Source: Pelargonium cotyledonis
Lineage: Eukaryota; Streptophyta; Magnoliopsida; Geraniales; Geraniaceae
Length of the DNA stretch: 64,000 nt
Direction: 5' to 3'
Assembly (NCBI GenBank): GCA_036897625.1
Contig: JAYMTA010000023.1
Location: 1 to 64,000 of the forward strand
The notes beneath the pieces were generated by a model that was not told the origin of the DNA, searched no databases, and was given only the letters and a program-made list of their open reading frames with translations. A program made the position numbers and the translations under genes. Positions 11,749-23,879 of the stretch are shown here, in pieces. Positions within the stretch are counted from its first letter, which is position 1; each line of letters opens with the position of its first letter.

Positions 11749-14490
11749 TCTAAACTCGTTTGAAAATGAGTAAATGTAGATATCCGGATGGGGGAAAGAG
11801 CCCTAATTGGATGGAATAGACGGGAACCCCTGTATTCGATAAAGTTTTTTGATAGGGAATTCTGTCGATATTGAAGAATTAGTATGAGTTTCGAAAAAGC
11901 TAGTATTTTTGTTTCTTTTATATAATAAATCAAGATACTTGAATCAGTAACTACCGAGTCCATATCTGCTTGAAAAACTAGGTGTTTACCTAACAGCAGA
12001 GGTATCCATTATAATAACTTCTAACAATCAAATAATGCCGAATGATCAAACTCAGGATAAAAGTAAAGAGCGACTCCGCTGTTTAAAAACAATTTATTCC
12101 ATAACAGATATAAAAAGACATTGTGAGTAGTTTTTCAATATTTTTTGTTAAGAAGCCGTAAACAGGAAAGGAGTCTATTTTAACTATATGAACGATAGAG
12201 GATTCAATTCCCGATAGCCAAGGGGACGTCTCTGAGGAAGCTAATCAAGGGTAGCCAGTAGGACTCCTTTTCCGTGTTATACTTAGTAACTCCATTACCA
12301 ACGAGGGTCATATCTGTACAACGAATTTTTAGAAATCTAAGACATAATATGGGTCCGCTTTAGATATTTATGGGAGCTCCAGTTCAAAGCTTAGTCTTGT
12401 CGTTTGAAATTGCGGCGCTGAAAGATATAAAGTTGTATAAAGAATTTCCCCGAGTTTAGGACATTGCTTACAGCTAAAACTGTTAAATAAATAAAGAAGC
12501 TTATGATGCGGGACCCTTTTACTAGAGTCGCTGATTATGGATATCCATATCTTTATTATCTTATAAGAATTCATGGGTAACTTCAATTCCGGTGTATTAT
12601 ATACAGGATAACAGCTCCTTTATATACGTTATTTCATTACATTAAGCTTTGCCTAGCTTCAACAAAATCCATACTAGGAAGTATCTCCTCCTTAAAAGGA
12701 TCTTACAGAATTCTTTCTATCGACCATGGCTGCACCTGTGATCTATTAATTTTTGTACTTCTGACACTTAATATTATCCTATTTCGAATCTAATCTTTGG
12801 TAAACAAGCTTATTTTATCTTAGATCTTTAATGCCGGGATCTTGCTAAAGAATTACTTAACTCCGGTAAGGGCGGAAATTAGAAACCAAATTCTAGAGTA
12901 TTCTTCGCGATCTCGTTATAGTCATAGTATTACTCCCGTCTGTCTAGTGGTATCGACACACTTCCTATTAAATTTTAAAGGAGGCCAATAAGTAATTGCA
13001 TGTATAATCTATCCATGTTTTTACTATAAGGCTCAGTTGTACCGGGCGAACTAATGCTATTTGTAGCTTTGCTCTGAATTTCTTAACTAAACGTCGAGAT
13101 TCCTCAATTGCTTAGGGTGGGAAACTCTTGACTTTATGGTGGAACTCTTTTTTGGTAAATATACTTCATAGATTGCGATTGACAGGAGAGTTAGGAATGG
13201 AATTACTTTAGTAGAAATATGTGTACCTTGTATTTCTTTTATGGTCTAGGAATGAGCCGGTGCCTTTCTCCCGCAGTTAGAGTCTTCTTAATGCTAAATC
13301 TAAACCGCAATCCCGAAAGCAGGAAACTTTTCTTATTTACTTATGTTCAATCTATTAGAGAAGAAGCCCCTCTTTTAGTTCTTTATTTTAACCTGTGCCC
13401 GTTATATTAAAAACTGGTGGTATACCAACTTTAGTTGAGCACGCCAAGACACTTTTTTTGTTATAATTCTAGCCTCTCTAATTGAAGTCAACTTACCTCA
13501 ATCTTTGTATCTATAAAGCTAAAATAAAAGTTTATCTTATCTGCTCTGCCAAACTTCTCAGTAACGTGGGGTTAATAGCTCTACTTAGAATTAAACCACG
13601 TTCTTACCAATGATTATAAAAGCGAGATAAGATATTATAGAAGTTCTTGTAGTATAATGATTTCTGCTAGCTTAGATTTTGCTCTTGATTAGAATTTGTT
13701 CTATTATTTCTTGTGTTATAAATACCTCGGGCAGCATCCATATTTAAAAAAGTGTACTCAGTCTTAATCTCTCTTTAAAGACTCTACTCTGTCTGCATAA
13801 GGCGCTTCAACACCCCCTACTCCTGGGCCAGGAATACTTGCTTGATAAGCTTCTGTTTACTTTTACTTTACAGAACTTATAAATCTTAAATCTAGAACAT
13901 CAAATTCTACTTATTAGTGCAAATAACTAATCAGAGTTTCCATTCAAAATTTAAGGCGGGTACCTCTCAGAATTTCTCAAGGATATCCTAAACAAGCTTG
14001 TAACTCATAAAATACTATATACTAATTGAAGTAGTAAAAAACAGTGTTAATCTTTTTTTTTTTAATTATTTTCTAGCAACGCCTTTAATTAAACATATCT
14101 ACTCATACTTAATAGCTATAGAAGAGCTCCTTATACTCTAAAAAAGATCGAATCCTCAAGGAATACCTTAAAAAGTTACATAAGAAAAGTATAAGCCTGC
14201 TTAGTGGTTTTGCTCTCACTTCGTTTGGAGGCAAGCACCCGCTTCTCGACTTAGGTTGAGAGGTATAGGACTTGTCGAAGAAAGTAGCTCACAGTACTTT
14301 ACTACATCTGAGTTTGGTCAAAGAAACAAAAACTATTGGACAAAGTGAAGATAGTCAGTCCTTTCAAAGACAGGTAGGTTGGTAACTTTCTTTTCCTGGA
14401 AATTCTGAGTTTTAATAAAAAGTACGCATGAGCCTTAGGAGTTATTATATATAAGTATACCAAGCCCACGAACACCCAGATATACGATAA
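11749..14490. other. Non-coding stretch with weak tRNA-like scraps
   Basis: No gene is seen. A B-box-like GGATTCAATTCCCGATAGCC sits near 12,203 and a D-arm-like GTCTAGTGGTATCGACAC near 12,943; neither has the other half of a tRNA. The short frames at 12,368-12,586 and 13,219-13,410 have no recognisable motif. A poly-T run lies near 14,052. Confidence 0.5.
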
Positions 14491-14499
14491 CTTAACAAA

Positions 14500-14541
14500 T
14501 AAGCCAAGTAAAAGGAAGCTCCTGTGCTTTTACTTGGCTTA
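14500..14541 (+). terminator. Perfect 15-bp hairpin with 12-nt loop
   Basis: The left arm TAAGCCAAGTAAAAG at 14,500-14,514 is perfectly complementary to CTTTTACTTGGCTTA at 14,527-14,541. The loop is GAAGCTCCTGTG. No T run follows, so a bacterial intrinsic terminator is not strictly supported. It could be an RNA processing or stability hairpin, a mobile hairpin element or a replication structure. It is the longest perfect stem I noticed in the window. Confidence 0.6.
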
Positions 14542-14850
14542 GCAATTCGGAATGCTCTCAACTGACACCCTGTATAATAAGTAGTATACTACATAATTTG
14601 AATTTTAAAGAGAGGCTTATAGCGAGTGCCATTTTCCAGGAAACAGTTGCACAAACTTTCATAGTGAAAAGCATTTCCGTTTGATTTGAGTAAACAAGAA
14701 TTCTATAAATTGTCCACTTTTTAAGGACACTTGCCTTAATACAGATATGCTTAGTAAAAGCCGAGTACTTAAACCAAGCCCCAAATGAGTTTTAAAGTAG
14801 ATTTGAACCTTTGTATGCTTATATCATATCAAGAACTGATGCTTCCTAAA

Positions 14851-14915
14851 GAAACTGCTGGAGTTCGAACTTAACCTTTTGATTACCTTGTGTAGGCACT
14901 GCCAAGAGAAGCCCC
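14851..14915 (-). pseudogene. tRNA-like sequence, degenerate
   Basis: The minus strand reads TTCTCTTGGCAGTGCC (D arm) and, about 30 nt on, AAGTTCGAACTCC (B-box and T loop). Spacing is tRNA-like but shorter than normal, and the stems are incomplete. The amino acid is not readable. Confidence 0.4.
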
Positions 14916-15045
14916 CCCTTTCAGAACACCCCCTTTTGTCGAGTACTGTAGGAACCCTTTTTTAACGACTCTTCTTTAATAATCCTAAATTTGTAGGGCT
15001 TCCCATTCATTTACTAATACTGAGAATTTAATATCCTTTCTTTTT

Positions 15046-15120
15046 CGTAGAGATTCGATCCATCGTTAGAACGCTTATCTTTTAGCGGGGCGTTCAGAAG
15101 TTCAAGTCGAAATGGACCTT
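15046..15120 (+). pseudogene. tRNA-like sequence, degenerate
   Basis: The order is GTTAGAACGC (D arm), TTATCTTTTAGCGGGG (anticodon region) and AGAAGTTCAAGTC (T arm), with normal tRNA spacing. The layout is complete but the T stem and acceptor stem no longer pair. The loop TCTTTTA suggests a Lys-like origin, without certainty. Confidence 0.45.
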
Positions 15121-15239
15121 AGAATTACTTAAATAAGGAAGATCTTATCTGTTACAAGAAACCTCTCTGAAAAAACCTAGTCAAGTACATATTTTAGATA
15201 TCAGCTATTGAGATTCTCATTTCTTTTTTATCATAGTAA

Positions 15240-15340
15240 ATCCTAGATCAAAGAAGACCTGATCCTGAGGTTCAAGTCCAGCTAACTATTACAGAGCCCT
15301 TCCGCAAGATGCCGACGGTTCAAATGGAGTTATACTGCTG
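15240..15340 (+). pseudogene. Two adjacent tRNA-like 3' portions
   Basis: Two B-boxes occur within 60 bp: GAGGTTCAAGTCCAGCT at about 15,267 and GACGGTTCAAATGGAG at about 15,314. Each looks like a tRNA T arm but neither has a proper A-box in range. They may be remnants of two insertions or of a tandem duplication. Confidence 0.35.
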
Positions 15341-15344
15341 TCAA

Positions 15345-16960
15345 TTGTAAAGCCTGTAATTAAAAATTAACCGTTTCTCTAGATAGAAATGGGATGCTTA
15401 AGCCGGCCCCCGGAAAAAGGAATCGAGTTTTGTTGAGTAGTTAAGTTTGAGTATTCTTTTTGGTATAAAGTAAAGACGCCTTTTTACTCTGATTTGTTGA
15501 GGAATATTTTCTAATTAAAAGAATGTCCAATCCATGTCTATAACACAAACTTTCCTACTGGAAAGGAGGGGTTTAAACTCGATCTACATCCCAATTACTC
15601 AACAGTGCTACGTTACTTATTATAATATACCCCTTACAATTTCCGCTACGCTGCAGTTCTTACTCTTGTTTTGCTCTTGACAGGACCACCACACTAACTA
15701 GTGTTCTTTATTTAGTAGAAAAACCTTTCTTTCATGGATTTTTATATCGATCTCTAGCTCGTGTTATCTTGCCACCCAGTACCCTTCACTCAGTAAAAAG
15801 AAGATGTGTAAAGATGTAAGAGAATTTCCCGTATCCGACCGCGGTTACCGATCGGGGCATCTGCCATTTTGCTATTTTTTTTTGTACTTTCAACTAAAAG
15901 TCTTCATTAGCTTAAAGTCTAGTAGCTTTGATGTTTTTCATTGGAAAAGTTTTAAATAACTAAGAATACAGGGAGTCTTAGGAATTGTAACTTTTGGTGT
16001 TAAAGTATCTAAATTTCTTCTTAAATAGTATAATGAAATAAGTGGGTTTAGTGTTCTCTTTACTTGCAGCAACTGGGACTCTTACTAAAAAAATATACTG
16101 CTGTATCCTAGACTACACGAGTTTTTGCTTATCTCGTTTTTGTTTTAGGATAAAGACGTAAGAACCCATGGCAAAGTTTCCTATCAGGCATTAGCAGTTG
16201 TGAATTCCCTATCTCAAGATTTAGTAAAGGAGTATATAGTCAAAGCGTTAATTTGACCCATTGTTAACCTTAGTCCCCTAGTGAAAACACTGGTTTTAGC
16301 GAATATTTTGATAGGAATCCCGGGATATATAAATACTTGAACCTACCTAGCTTCACTTGATGAGGGAAAGCAATTTATTGGACGTAGACGCTAAAATACG
16401 GGTTTTAGATTCGTAAATTGTTTCTCAATCGCCTGTCTAAATATACGGGAGCTTCTTTCGGTTTGAAAGCCCTGGCTAGGACTAGATTTGATTTGGTTCG
16501 ACTGTTCCTGAATACAAAAAACCAAATAAGATTGTAATATTAAATTAGAGAAAGACCCCTTTGGAAAAAGCTGTATCCATTCTAACCTCAGACAAAACTT
16601 AATTCAGATACATGACCCCACAATGAATCAATAAAGTAGGCTGCGTAATGCTATGGTTTATTTCCCATCGTCTAGTAAGTAATATCCTGAATAGTAACAA
16701 TGAGAATGAAGGGCGCATGAAAGTTTTTAGCTCTAACTGGCTCCCGTTTATAGATATTAATGATTACCGGAGCAGGTTAATACACATAGAAGGACTTTAG
16801 ACAGCCTCCTGTTGTTGCGCTAAATGGTATAAGAAAAGGTAAAGGAAAAGGCAATAATCCTCCATAGTAAGAAACAAGAACACATATAAAGAATAATTCT
16901 TGGTTTCAAGAATGAGAAATATGTCAGTACCGTATTCTTTAATCCAAGCCTTCCTAATTA
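15345..16960. other. Non-coding stretch
   Basis: No frame or RNA feature is supported. A CATCGTCTAGTAAG scrap near 16,668 recalls a tRNA D arm but is alone. Confidence 0.55.
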
Positions 16961-16964
16961 TCCT

Positions 16965-17034
16965 CTGTCAACAGCACTTGAACCCATACATCACGGTCAA
17001 GTTCATACTTGCTCTACCAACAGTCTAGTTTTCA
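16965..17034 (-). pseudogene. tRNA-like sequence with good A and B boxes
   Basis: The minus strand reads TAGACTGTTGGTAGAGC and later ATGGGTTCAAGTGCTGTT at exact tRNA spacing (70 nt in all). The 3' part matches the copies at 1,198-1,270 and 52,953-53,024. The anticodon stem and acceptor ends do not pair. It is probably a decayed member of the same set. Confidence 0.5.
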
Positions 17035-17039
17035 CAAAA

Positions 17040-19320
17040 AGGGTTTGTTCTATTGTATAATTTTTAAAAGCTTTTTCTGTGCATAACTATTGTATTAAGA
17101 GTCCCTACCTCTATATCCTGTAACTTATTCCCAATAATCTTTATAAATTTTAAAAAAGGGACTGACATTAGGGTAATGAATTGCGGGGTATTTCGGTATA
17201 TTAGCTTATTTAGCCCATGGCCCCAGTAGTCAGTCTTGAAAACTAAGTCTCAAAGTAATCTAGACTTGAATCTTGTAACTTTTCTAAATCCAGTAGAGTG
17301 GCAAAGGAAGGTTCCAACTAGAATTCTGGTTTCTGCTTATTTATGTACTTTATCTAAGAGAGATTCTATAATATTTATTCAAGTGCTTTAGGAAAAGAAG
17401 GTTTTCGAGCTATTCTAAAGATATTTACTTCACTATGTCTCTTTATTACAAAAGTACTAGTATCCCCACCATTGAATAAAAACCTTCAAAATTTTTCAAT
17501 TATATTTATATATTGTATAAGCAATAGAGAGTCTAAGAAAAAAGGACCTGATAACAGATGCATTAGTGTGTGGATTTTGTTAAGCATAAATAGGATATCT
17601 TTTTTTTATGCTATATTTCCTTTTGTTTTTTTTGGTATTCCTTGGTCTAAAGTACTAAATACTCATATTTATTTGTAAAGATTATATTACTAAAGAAGCT
17701 TTTAAGGTACTAAAAAGAATCTTAGAAAATCTTACTAATTAGAGATTTTTAGGAATAGAAATGCTTAGATGTGTCGATCTATTTGATAGGGTCTCCATCC
17801 GTAACTTTGTTATGCTTGGAGAGATTAAAAGAGTAGGAGTATGGGTATAAGGACTTCTTCAGTGCCATATTGGAATTAAAATTTATGGAGTATTGAAAGG
17901 GGGTATTCTTAGATTGCAAAAACTCGTGTTAGTTCTGTTTCAAGAGTTCCCTTAGAGCTTTAGTAGGACCCACTTACAAACCTTTTCACATATCTAAAAA
18001 GTCTAATTGGTTTTTGTTTTTCTAGTGAAAGTTTCAGACTTGTTCCTTAAACACAGGGATAAACTCCAAAACAATTTCTTTTAACCAAACATGCGAGCTC
18101 TTTTATTTAAAATAACTATTGAATGCAATTAACTATATAGAATTTAGTTTTACTATTTAAAAAATGACCTGGATAAGTACTAAATTCTTCTAAGCGTTTA
18201 ATAAAGAGTACAAAAAAAGGGGGCAGTTCGATATGCACATTTCTTTTTCGGAGGGTCTCCTCACACAAGCGAGTCTTCAGTTAGATACCGGATTCTCCAG
18301 AAAGAGGATTTAGTACAAGATACTGATTTCTGAAATTTGATAAAAGGGGTTAGAGCAAGTCTTCGAGAGAGAAGATTCCTCAAGAAGAAAAAAGTCTTAA
18401 ATAGAAGAGTACCCACTTTATTATATATGAGTTTCTTTTATGGAATATAGCTAAGCGACGAGGCATTATATCAGCATGCAAAGGTTAGACTTCTTTTCGG
18501 CATTCTAATTCATAAACCAGCTGAATCCTATTAGGGTTTGTTTAGCGTCAAGTTTTTTACAAACAAGCATCCATTTTTCTAGTATCTATTAAAAGAAAAA
18601 GTCGGACTCCCTTTATGTCTTAGGTTTACCAGTTCTTAAAGCCGGGCGGGTCATGTATATTGTCGGGGCAACATTCTTCGAAATCTACTATGGAGAATCC
18701 AAGTAAATAAAACTAAGGATCCCGTAGCTTATAACATACTAAAGCTAAAATAGTTAGTTAAGATTACCCCAGAGCTAGGTAAACTCTACCCTTTTTTATA
18801 TAAAATTAGAACTCTTTTGTATATCAATCCTAAATTGTTCAGTATTTGACTCGAAGTAATACTCGGAGTTATAAGAGTACACTAAAAAGACCTCGGGATA
18901 CATAGTGGGTTTTTAAAAAAGTATACTTATCCAGGAAAGCTTCCTTATAGAGCCCAGAACTATAAATATTTAGAATCTCTAGGCAATTCGGCGACTTTAA
19001 TAGCTTCATTCCTCCTCTTTCTTAATTGTTAACTTACTTCCTTGTGTATTCCCTCTGGAGTTTTCGCAGGTCCAAGCACATCATCATGAAAAGTCTGTCA
19101 TGAGTCACTCAGTCTTTTAGGATTCCCTATCTTACAGTTAGCAGTAAGGGCGAAAGCACAACACAAATTCATATTAAAATCCCCTATCTTGTTAAAAAGG
19201 AAGGAATTCCTGAGACAAAGATTTTCTATAGATATATAAGTTTTCTTTTTATCGTAAATACCCCCACTCCCCTAAAATTATCCTGAGTACTCTAGCTATA
19301 ATCACTTGTTATAGTAAAGC
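17040..19320. other. Non-coding stretch
   Basis: A 68-codon plus-strand frame at 17,472-17,678 is Lys-rich early and hydrophobic later. Its ISNRESKKK and WILLSINRISFFYAI stretches faintly recall the N-terminal half of ribosomal protein S8, but this is too weak to call. A D-arm-like GGGGTTAGAGCAAG near 18,346 stands alone. Confidence 0.45.
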
Positions 19321-19326
19321 GAGTAG

Positions 19327-19398
19327 TTATGTTTTTTCAACTGGTTAGAGCACTGGTTCGTGGAATCTCAAGTCATTGGTTCGAGTCCCGTCTCTTGC
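19327..19398 (+). pseudogene. tRNA-His(GUG)-like sequence, degenerate
   Basis: CAACTGGTTAGAGCA (D arm), CTGGTTCGTGGAATCTC (anticodon arm, GTG at the anticodon) and TTGGTTCGAGTCCCGT (T arm, four of five pairs) follow in order. The anticodon and T arms resemble bacterial-type tRNA-His (CTGGATTGTGATTCCAG and GGGTTCGAATCCC). The invariant T33 is changed and the acceptor ends do not pair. Repeat R1 copy 1 begins 21 bp downstream. Confidence 0.5.
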
Positions 19399-19418
19399 AT
19401 GCACAAAGTTTTCATATC

Positions 19419-19659
19419 TTTCATATCTCCTAGAATTTAGAACCTTGTTCTATCATTGCTGAAAAATAGAAAGTTATACCTTTTCTGGAGACTTTTTATT
19501 CTTACTTAAATCTTTTAAATATTTTACTACTCATCAATCCTTAAGACTCTTATCGCAAGCTTTTTTCGATTAGACAATAAATAAAGAATAAAACTACTCG
19601 TCTTTGAAAGACTGGCTCTAGTTGTAGTAAGAATTTTCTAAGCTATTTTAAATTTCGTG
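19419..19659 (+). repeat. Dispersed repeat R1, copy 1
   Basis: This segment matches 49,343-49,565 in the same orientation at roughly 90% or more outside indels. A block starting TCATATCTCCTAGAATTTAG runs through the poly-T at about 19,560; after an extra A-rich stretch of about 25 bp absent from copy 2, the match resumes to AAATTTCGT. No coding frame spans it. It is non-coding and looks like a recent duplication or a mobile non-coding element. A tRNA-like unit precedes this copy but not the other. Confidence 0.85.
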
Positions 19660-19664
19660 CTTTT

Positions 19665-21905
19665 TTTTACGAGGAAAAGGATCTAATAATACTTTTCAAA
19701 GGATTGAACTAATAAACAACTGCTTTTTGCTAAACATAAAAGTACAACTTTTTACAAATAAACTAGAGGAACCTCTTAGCTTAGACAAAGAAAAGACATT
19801 GACTATCTAATACCAGATTACTTTAATAGGTCCTTTAAGATAGTTATACAGCTATTAATATGGGACCCTAATTACTCAAATTTATATAAAAAGAGGGTAC
19901 ACTATAGTGCGTAAACAAGCTTATGAGTTTTCTATAGAATAAGAGGTTTTACGGTTAATATATAACGTATTAAATTATATATTACTACTGTTTAGTAAGA
20001 GTCTTGCGCTGTAATACACGGATAAGCATTAAATAATACTAGGCTCCGAGATACAAGATGATTCTTAATTTTTCAAGGTTGGATCTTAAAATCCTAAAAT
20101 AGGTTACTTTAATAAAAACCCAAAATGAGTATTAGTAAGGATAATTCCTAAAATTCCTTGTACTATCTTTGTGTTACCTGCCTGCAATCTTAACGGATTC
20201 CCTTTAGAAGTCTTGATCTTCTGTAAAAAACTATTGTTCGGGTCTATTTGAAAAAACTTTTCTGGAATTCTTAGAGCAGCTATATTCATTTGCATTTCTT
20301 ATAGTAGAACTTCCCTTACTTAGAAAACTCTCCAAATACTCATTCATAGTTTCCCTACTAGAAACCCCTTAGAACTCTTATTCTTCTTATTTTTAACTCT
20401 CAGGGAAGCTTTAGCTTGTGCTTATTTAGGCCCCTACTAACTACCAGAAACTGGGACATATTAAGAAAGTAGCAAGTTCTAATCCCCCTAACACTGCTTA
20501 CTGACTTCCTTTCAAACTCTTCTTTCTAGACTAATTAGGTACCCCTTATAGATTTTACTTAATAGCTACCTTTTAAGCAAAGCCATAAGGACAAAATAAG
20601 TATAGAGGACTCCTTGTTAGAAGCCGGCTCATGCTTAATAAAATACGGAAGCTTCTCCCTTATTAAAGTAAAGAGCTCTCTTCCGGGAATGTACTCTATA
20701 ATAAGAGTGCCCCTTTATAAAAAAGTGTTAACAGGAAACTCTTTCTTTAGGTAAGACGTAGAATTTCTGTAAAGAAACTCTAGTATTCCGACCCCTTCAC
20801 AAGGTATACCTGAACCTGGCCAGACTCTATTGTAATTAAAGAAAAACCTTGATCCTATCTGTACTATTTAGCCTTTCTCAAAAAAGCGTTCAATTCTTCT
20901 TTAACATTGTAACTCGACAAAGTTAGTTATATCGCTATAAGTTTAAAAAAGCAACCTATATAATTCTTACTTTCGCTTGCATAAAGCAACAAAAACGTAC
21001 AAGGAGTTTCTCAATTCAGTTGAATACAATTTTTTCTTAAACGTGTCTAATACTTAGTAGAGAGGAGCCGTAGTATAATTCGATGACGGCAGTAATTTCT
21101 TATTAGAGGTTACTCTAGACAAAGCCTATTTTGTTTACTTCTATATGCCCTTATTAACTCTTCATTCTTAAACTAAAAAATTACTTAATATAAAGAGAAA
21201 GAGGTTCAACTAGTATAAGTGTGTGAGCATCCTCCATTGTTTATTTATTTTTAGTTTTTCTTGTGAACAACTCGAGCTTGGTATGAGTTTATCTTCAAGA
21301 GAACGGTAAGCAAATGCCATTGTGTAGTCTTTTCCTGGATAGTATAACATATTGTACGCATCTTGGTAGAAAATCCGAAGCTCTCTAATTCAGGTTAGAG
21401 TAGGCATGGGGTATAAAATAACTAGAATCCCAAAACCATTACGAGCATGTACATTTAGGGAAGTAGCAGCACAAAGGGACCGGGTCTTAGAATTTACTAC
21501 ATTTAAGAAAATATGGGTATGCGTTAGAAAGAAGGATGCACGAATCAGAAGGAGAATGCAGTTAAAACTCGGTATGCTGTAAGTTACAAAAGTACTTCTT
21601 ATTCTTTTCACTCTCTAGACTTATAGGGGTCATTGTAGGTAGGCTTTCGAACTAAAAAAATAGGAATTCGGGGCTCGTATTTATAAGACTTGGTTGGGAG
21701 AATTCTCTCGGAAAAATATGTCAAGTAGAACTGGCGGTTGACCAAATGGATTTAGCATTAAGTTTCTTATGTATGGGATCCCAACGTTTTTATCAGTTAC
21801 ACGTGCTAGTTACACAATCTTGGGGTTCTCGTGATCCCTTAAGAAATTATCCTTATTAAGTGAAAAGAACTTTTACCGAGGGGTCCTTTTGTAATAATGT
21901 TGACA
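19665..21905. other. Non-coding stretch
   Basis: No gene is seen. The short minus-strand frames at 20,104-20,295 and 21,390-21,611 have no recognisable domain. Confidence 0.55.
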
Positions 21906-21913
21906 ACAAGATA

Positions 21914-21978
21914 CCCAGGGCTCCGACTTGAACTTTTGACATTGTGGGGTTACCTATCTAGTACTCAACCCGTATTAA
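21914..21978 (-). pseudogene. tRNA-like sequence, degenerate
   Basis: The minus strand reads GTTGAGTACTAGATAGG, then CCCCACAATG and AAAAGTTCAAGTCGGAG. The B-box is good, the D arm is altered and the anticodon is unreadable. Confidence 0.4.
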
Positions 21979-21984
21979 AGAGTT

Positions 21985-23800
21985 TTTAAACTGCTTTGTA
22001 ATTCTGATTCCCGAGCAAGCTAATGTGAAAGCTATTCGCTATTATTTCTCCTCTTGATTTAAGAACTATGAATTGGTTTCTCGGGGATACTCCTATATTT
22101 CAAAAGGAGTCCCTTTAGATTAAATTTACCCAGCTCTTGGGGCTTAATAAAGCATTGGAGCCTCGGCACAAACAGAATAAAAAGTAGGGAATCCAGAGTT
22201 CATGGGTAGCTATAAGTTTATTCATGATACAAAAAATCTAGATGTATCTGGGCAGTTCTACGAAAGCTTTGGACTCAATAGTATAGGGAAATCTAATTCT
22301 CGAAAGTCAGAGGATTCTACCATTTAGTAAGGGTATCTCTAATAGTCTATATAGAAGTAGGATCCCTACGAATCTGGGACTAATCTTATCTGGAATATGC
22401 TCTTGAATCGAATTTTTAAGTATAAAACTGTATTCGTTACCACTAAAGCTAGCAACAATTTTTTGTAAGAAAGGGGATCCACGTTTTCGGTGAGCTTTCC
22501 CTTAGGTTTGTAAGTGTTACTTCATTTAAACTATTTGTATACATTGCTATTCTTACAAAAACCAAGAAAATGAGCTTATATAAGTTCTAGTAGCAACTTG
22601 CTCCAGATTTTAGGGCCCTATGTTCCTCTTAAAAAGCCTTGAGGGTAATTAGGGATTTATCATTTTAGTACAGTACTTTTACCAGTTCCCGATCAAGTAT
22701 CTTGTAGTCTTGGAAGTCTAGAGCTAAAGTGTACCTATTGTAGTCAAAATAGTACTAATTATGTATTGAGTAATGTTAAACTGCTAAGTTAGGATACCTA
22801 TTTGAAGGGGAATTCCCTCCTTATTTTAACTACCAAATTTCTAGAAACCTATTTAAAGCATTCTTTACGAGCTCATAAACAGGAATGTACTTATTATGTA
22901 ATTATGACCTTATTTTAGTACAACGAACCCAACTTCACTTAAAAATTAAGGCTTAAAGTTGCTGATTCTCTATATTACCTTAACTACTAAAGAGTATTAT
23001 CCTCCATTTAGAAGGCAATGTGCCTAAGAACCACTCAGACTTTCCTATACAAAATTACAAATTAAGAACTTAATTTATTAAAACAAACTTGTAGTTTTAT
23101 ACTACCTAGTAATTCTTAAAGAACAAAAATGAAACACAAATAAGTAGTAAAAGAACTCCTATACCTAGAGCATTCTAAGACAAGCTTACCAGTATACCCT
23201 ACTTTGTTATTCCTGTCTCCTTGTCTTTGGAGCTCTACTCGAAGTCTTACCTTTGTTAGGCTTTTGCGATCCAGCTTCTTCACAGCTACTCTCATTATCA
23301 CATTATGTCCTTTAATCTACGGCAATTACAACTACACTAGTATTTATGTCTTGTATTTCTTAAAAGAGTACTTTCTGATTTGTGAATCAACTGATAACGA
23401 TCTAGCCGGTCTTCCCTTCCAATCGACTATACTATACTTTGAAGTGAGCTCCTTTATGAAAGCAAACCTTTCAATTTTAGGTATTTAAGCCTTGTCTTGT
23501 CAAGAGCTTACATTATATAATCCTTGAAATTAGTAAAGATAGAAGGGTAAGGTGGGCGTTCATTCTTGAGTCTAGAATTCCTTTTTATGTTGGTGTACGA
23601 AGTTCTTACCCCGGAATTTCGTTAATTCATAGCTCAAGTTTTACCAGTTAGCAAGGTAAAGGGTTAGAAAAAGGTACACTAAATCACCACTAAATCACTT
23701 AGATAATAAAAAATCCAGTCAGTCCCATATTTATAAATTGAAATTAAAGTAATGAAGAGTAAGTTTCTCTTAGTCTTTATGTCTTACGTCAACCTTAAAT
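21985..23800. other. Non-coding stretch
   Basis: No recognisable gene. A 94-codon frame at 23,204-23,488 has hydrophobic stretches but no family motif and is at chance length. A GC-cored palindrome GGGGAATTCCC lies near 22,807. Confidence 0.5.
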
Positions 23801-23803
23801 ATT

Positions 23804-23872
23804 GTAGATAAATGGACTTGAACCAACCAACCGTTCTCGTTTGAGCGACTGCTTTAACCATTCAAAACCAGA
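23804..23872 (-). pseudogene. tRNA-like sequence with four-of-five T stem
   Basis: The minus strand reads GAATGGTTAAAGCAG, CTCAAACGAGAACGG and GTTGGTTCAAGTCCATT. The T stem GTTGG/CCATT pairs at four positions counting G-U. The D arm is recognisable. The anticodon arm has no clean seven-base loop, so identity is open. Confidence 0.5.
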
Positions 23873-23879
23873 AAAATCT

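Noticed and set aside
12598-12625. CAGGATAACAGCTCC as a large-subunit rRNA fragment
   Set aside because: It only partly matches the GGATAACAGGCTGAT motif and flanking rRNA helices are missing.
12936-12962. GTCTAGTGGTATCGACAC as a tRNA-Glu or tRNA-Gly start
   Set aside because: Only a D-arm-like piece; no anticodon or T arm follows.
17472-17678. Possible S8 N-terminal half
   Set aside because: The resemblance (ISNRESKKK, WILLSINRISFF) is weaker than at 56.3 kb and would require a split gene 39 kb apart.
21060-21100. GAGCCGTAG...GACGGC as a group II intron domain V
   Set aside because: The conserved AGC triad, bulge and GAAA loop arrangement is absent.
23204-23488. 94-codon frame with hydrophobic stretches
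   Set aside because: Could look like a membrane protein, but T-rich DNA gives such frames by chance and no family motif is seen. An opposite-strand frame overlaps it.
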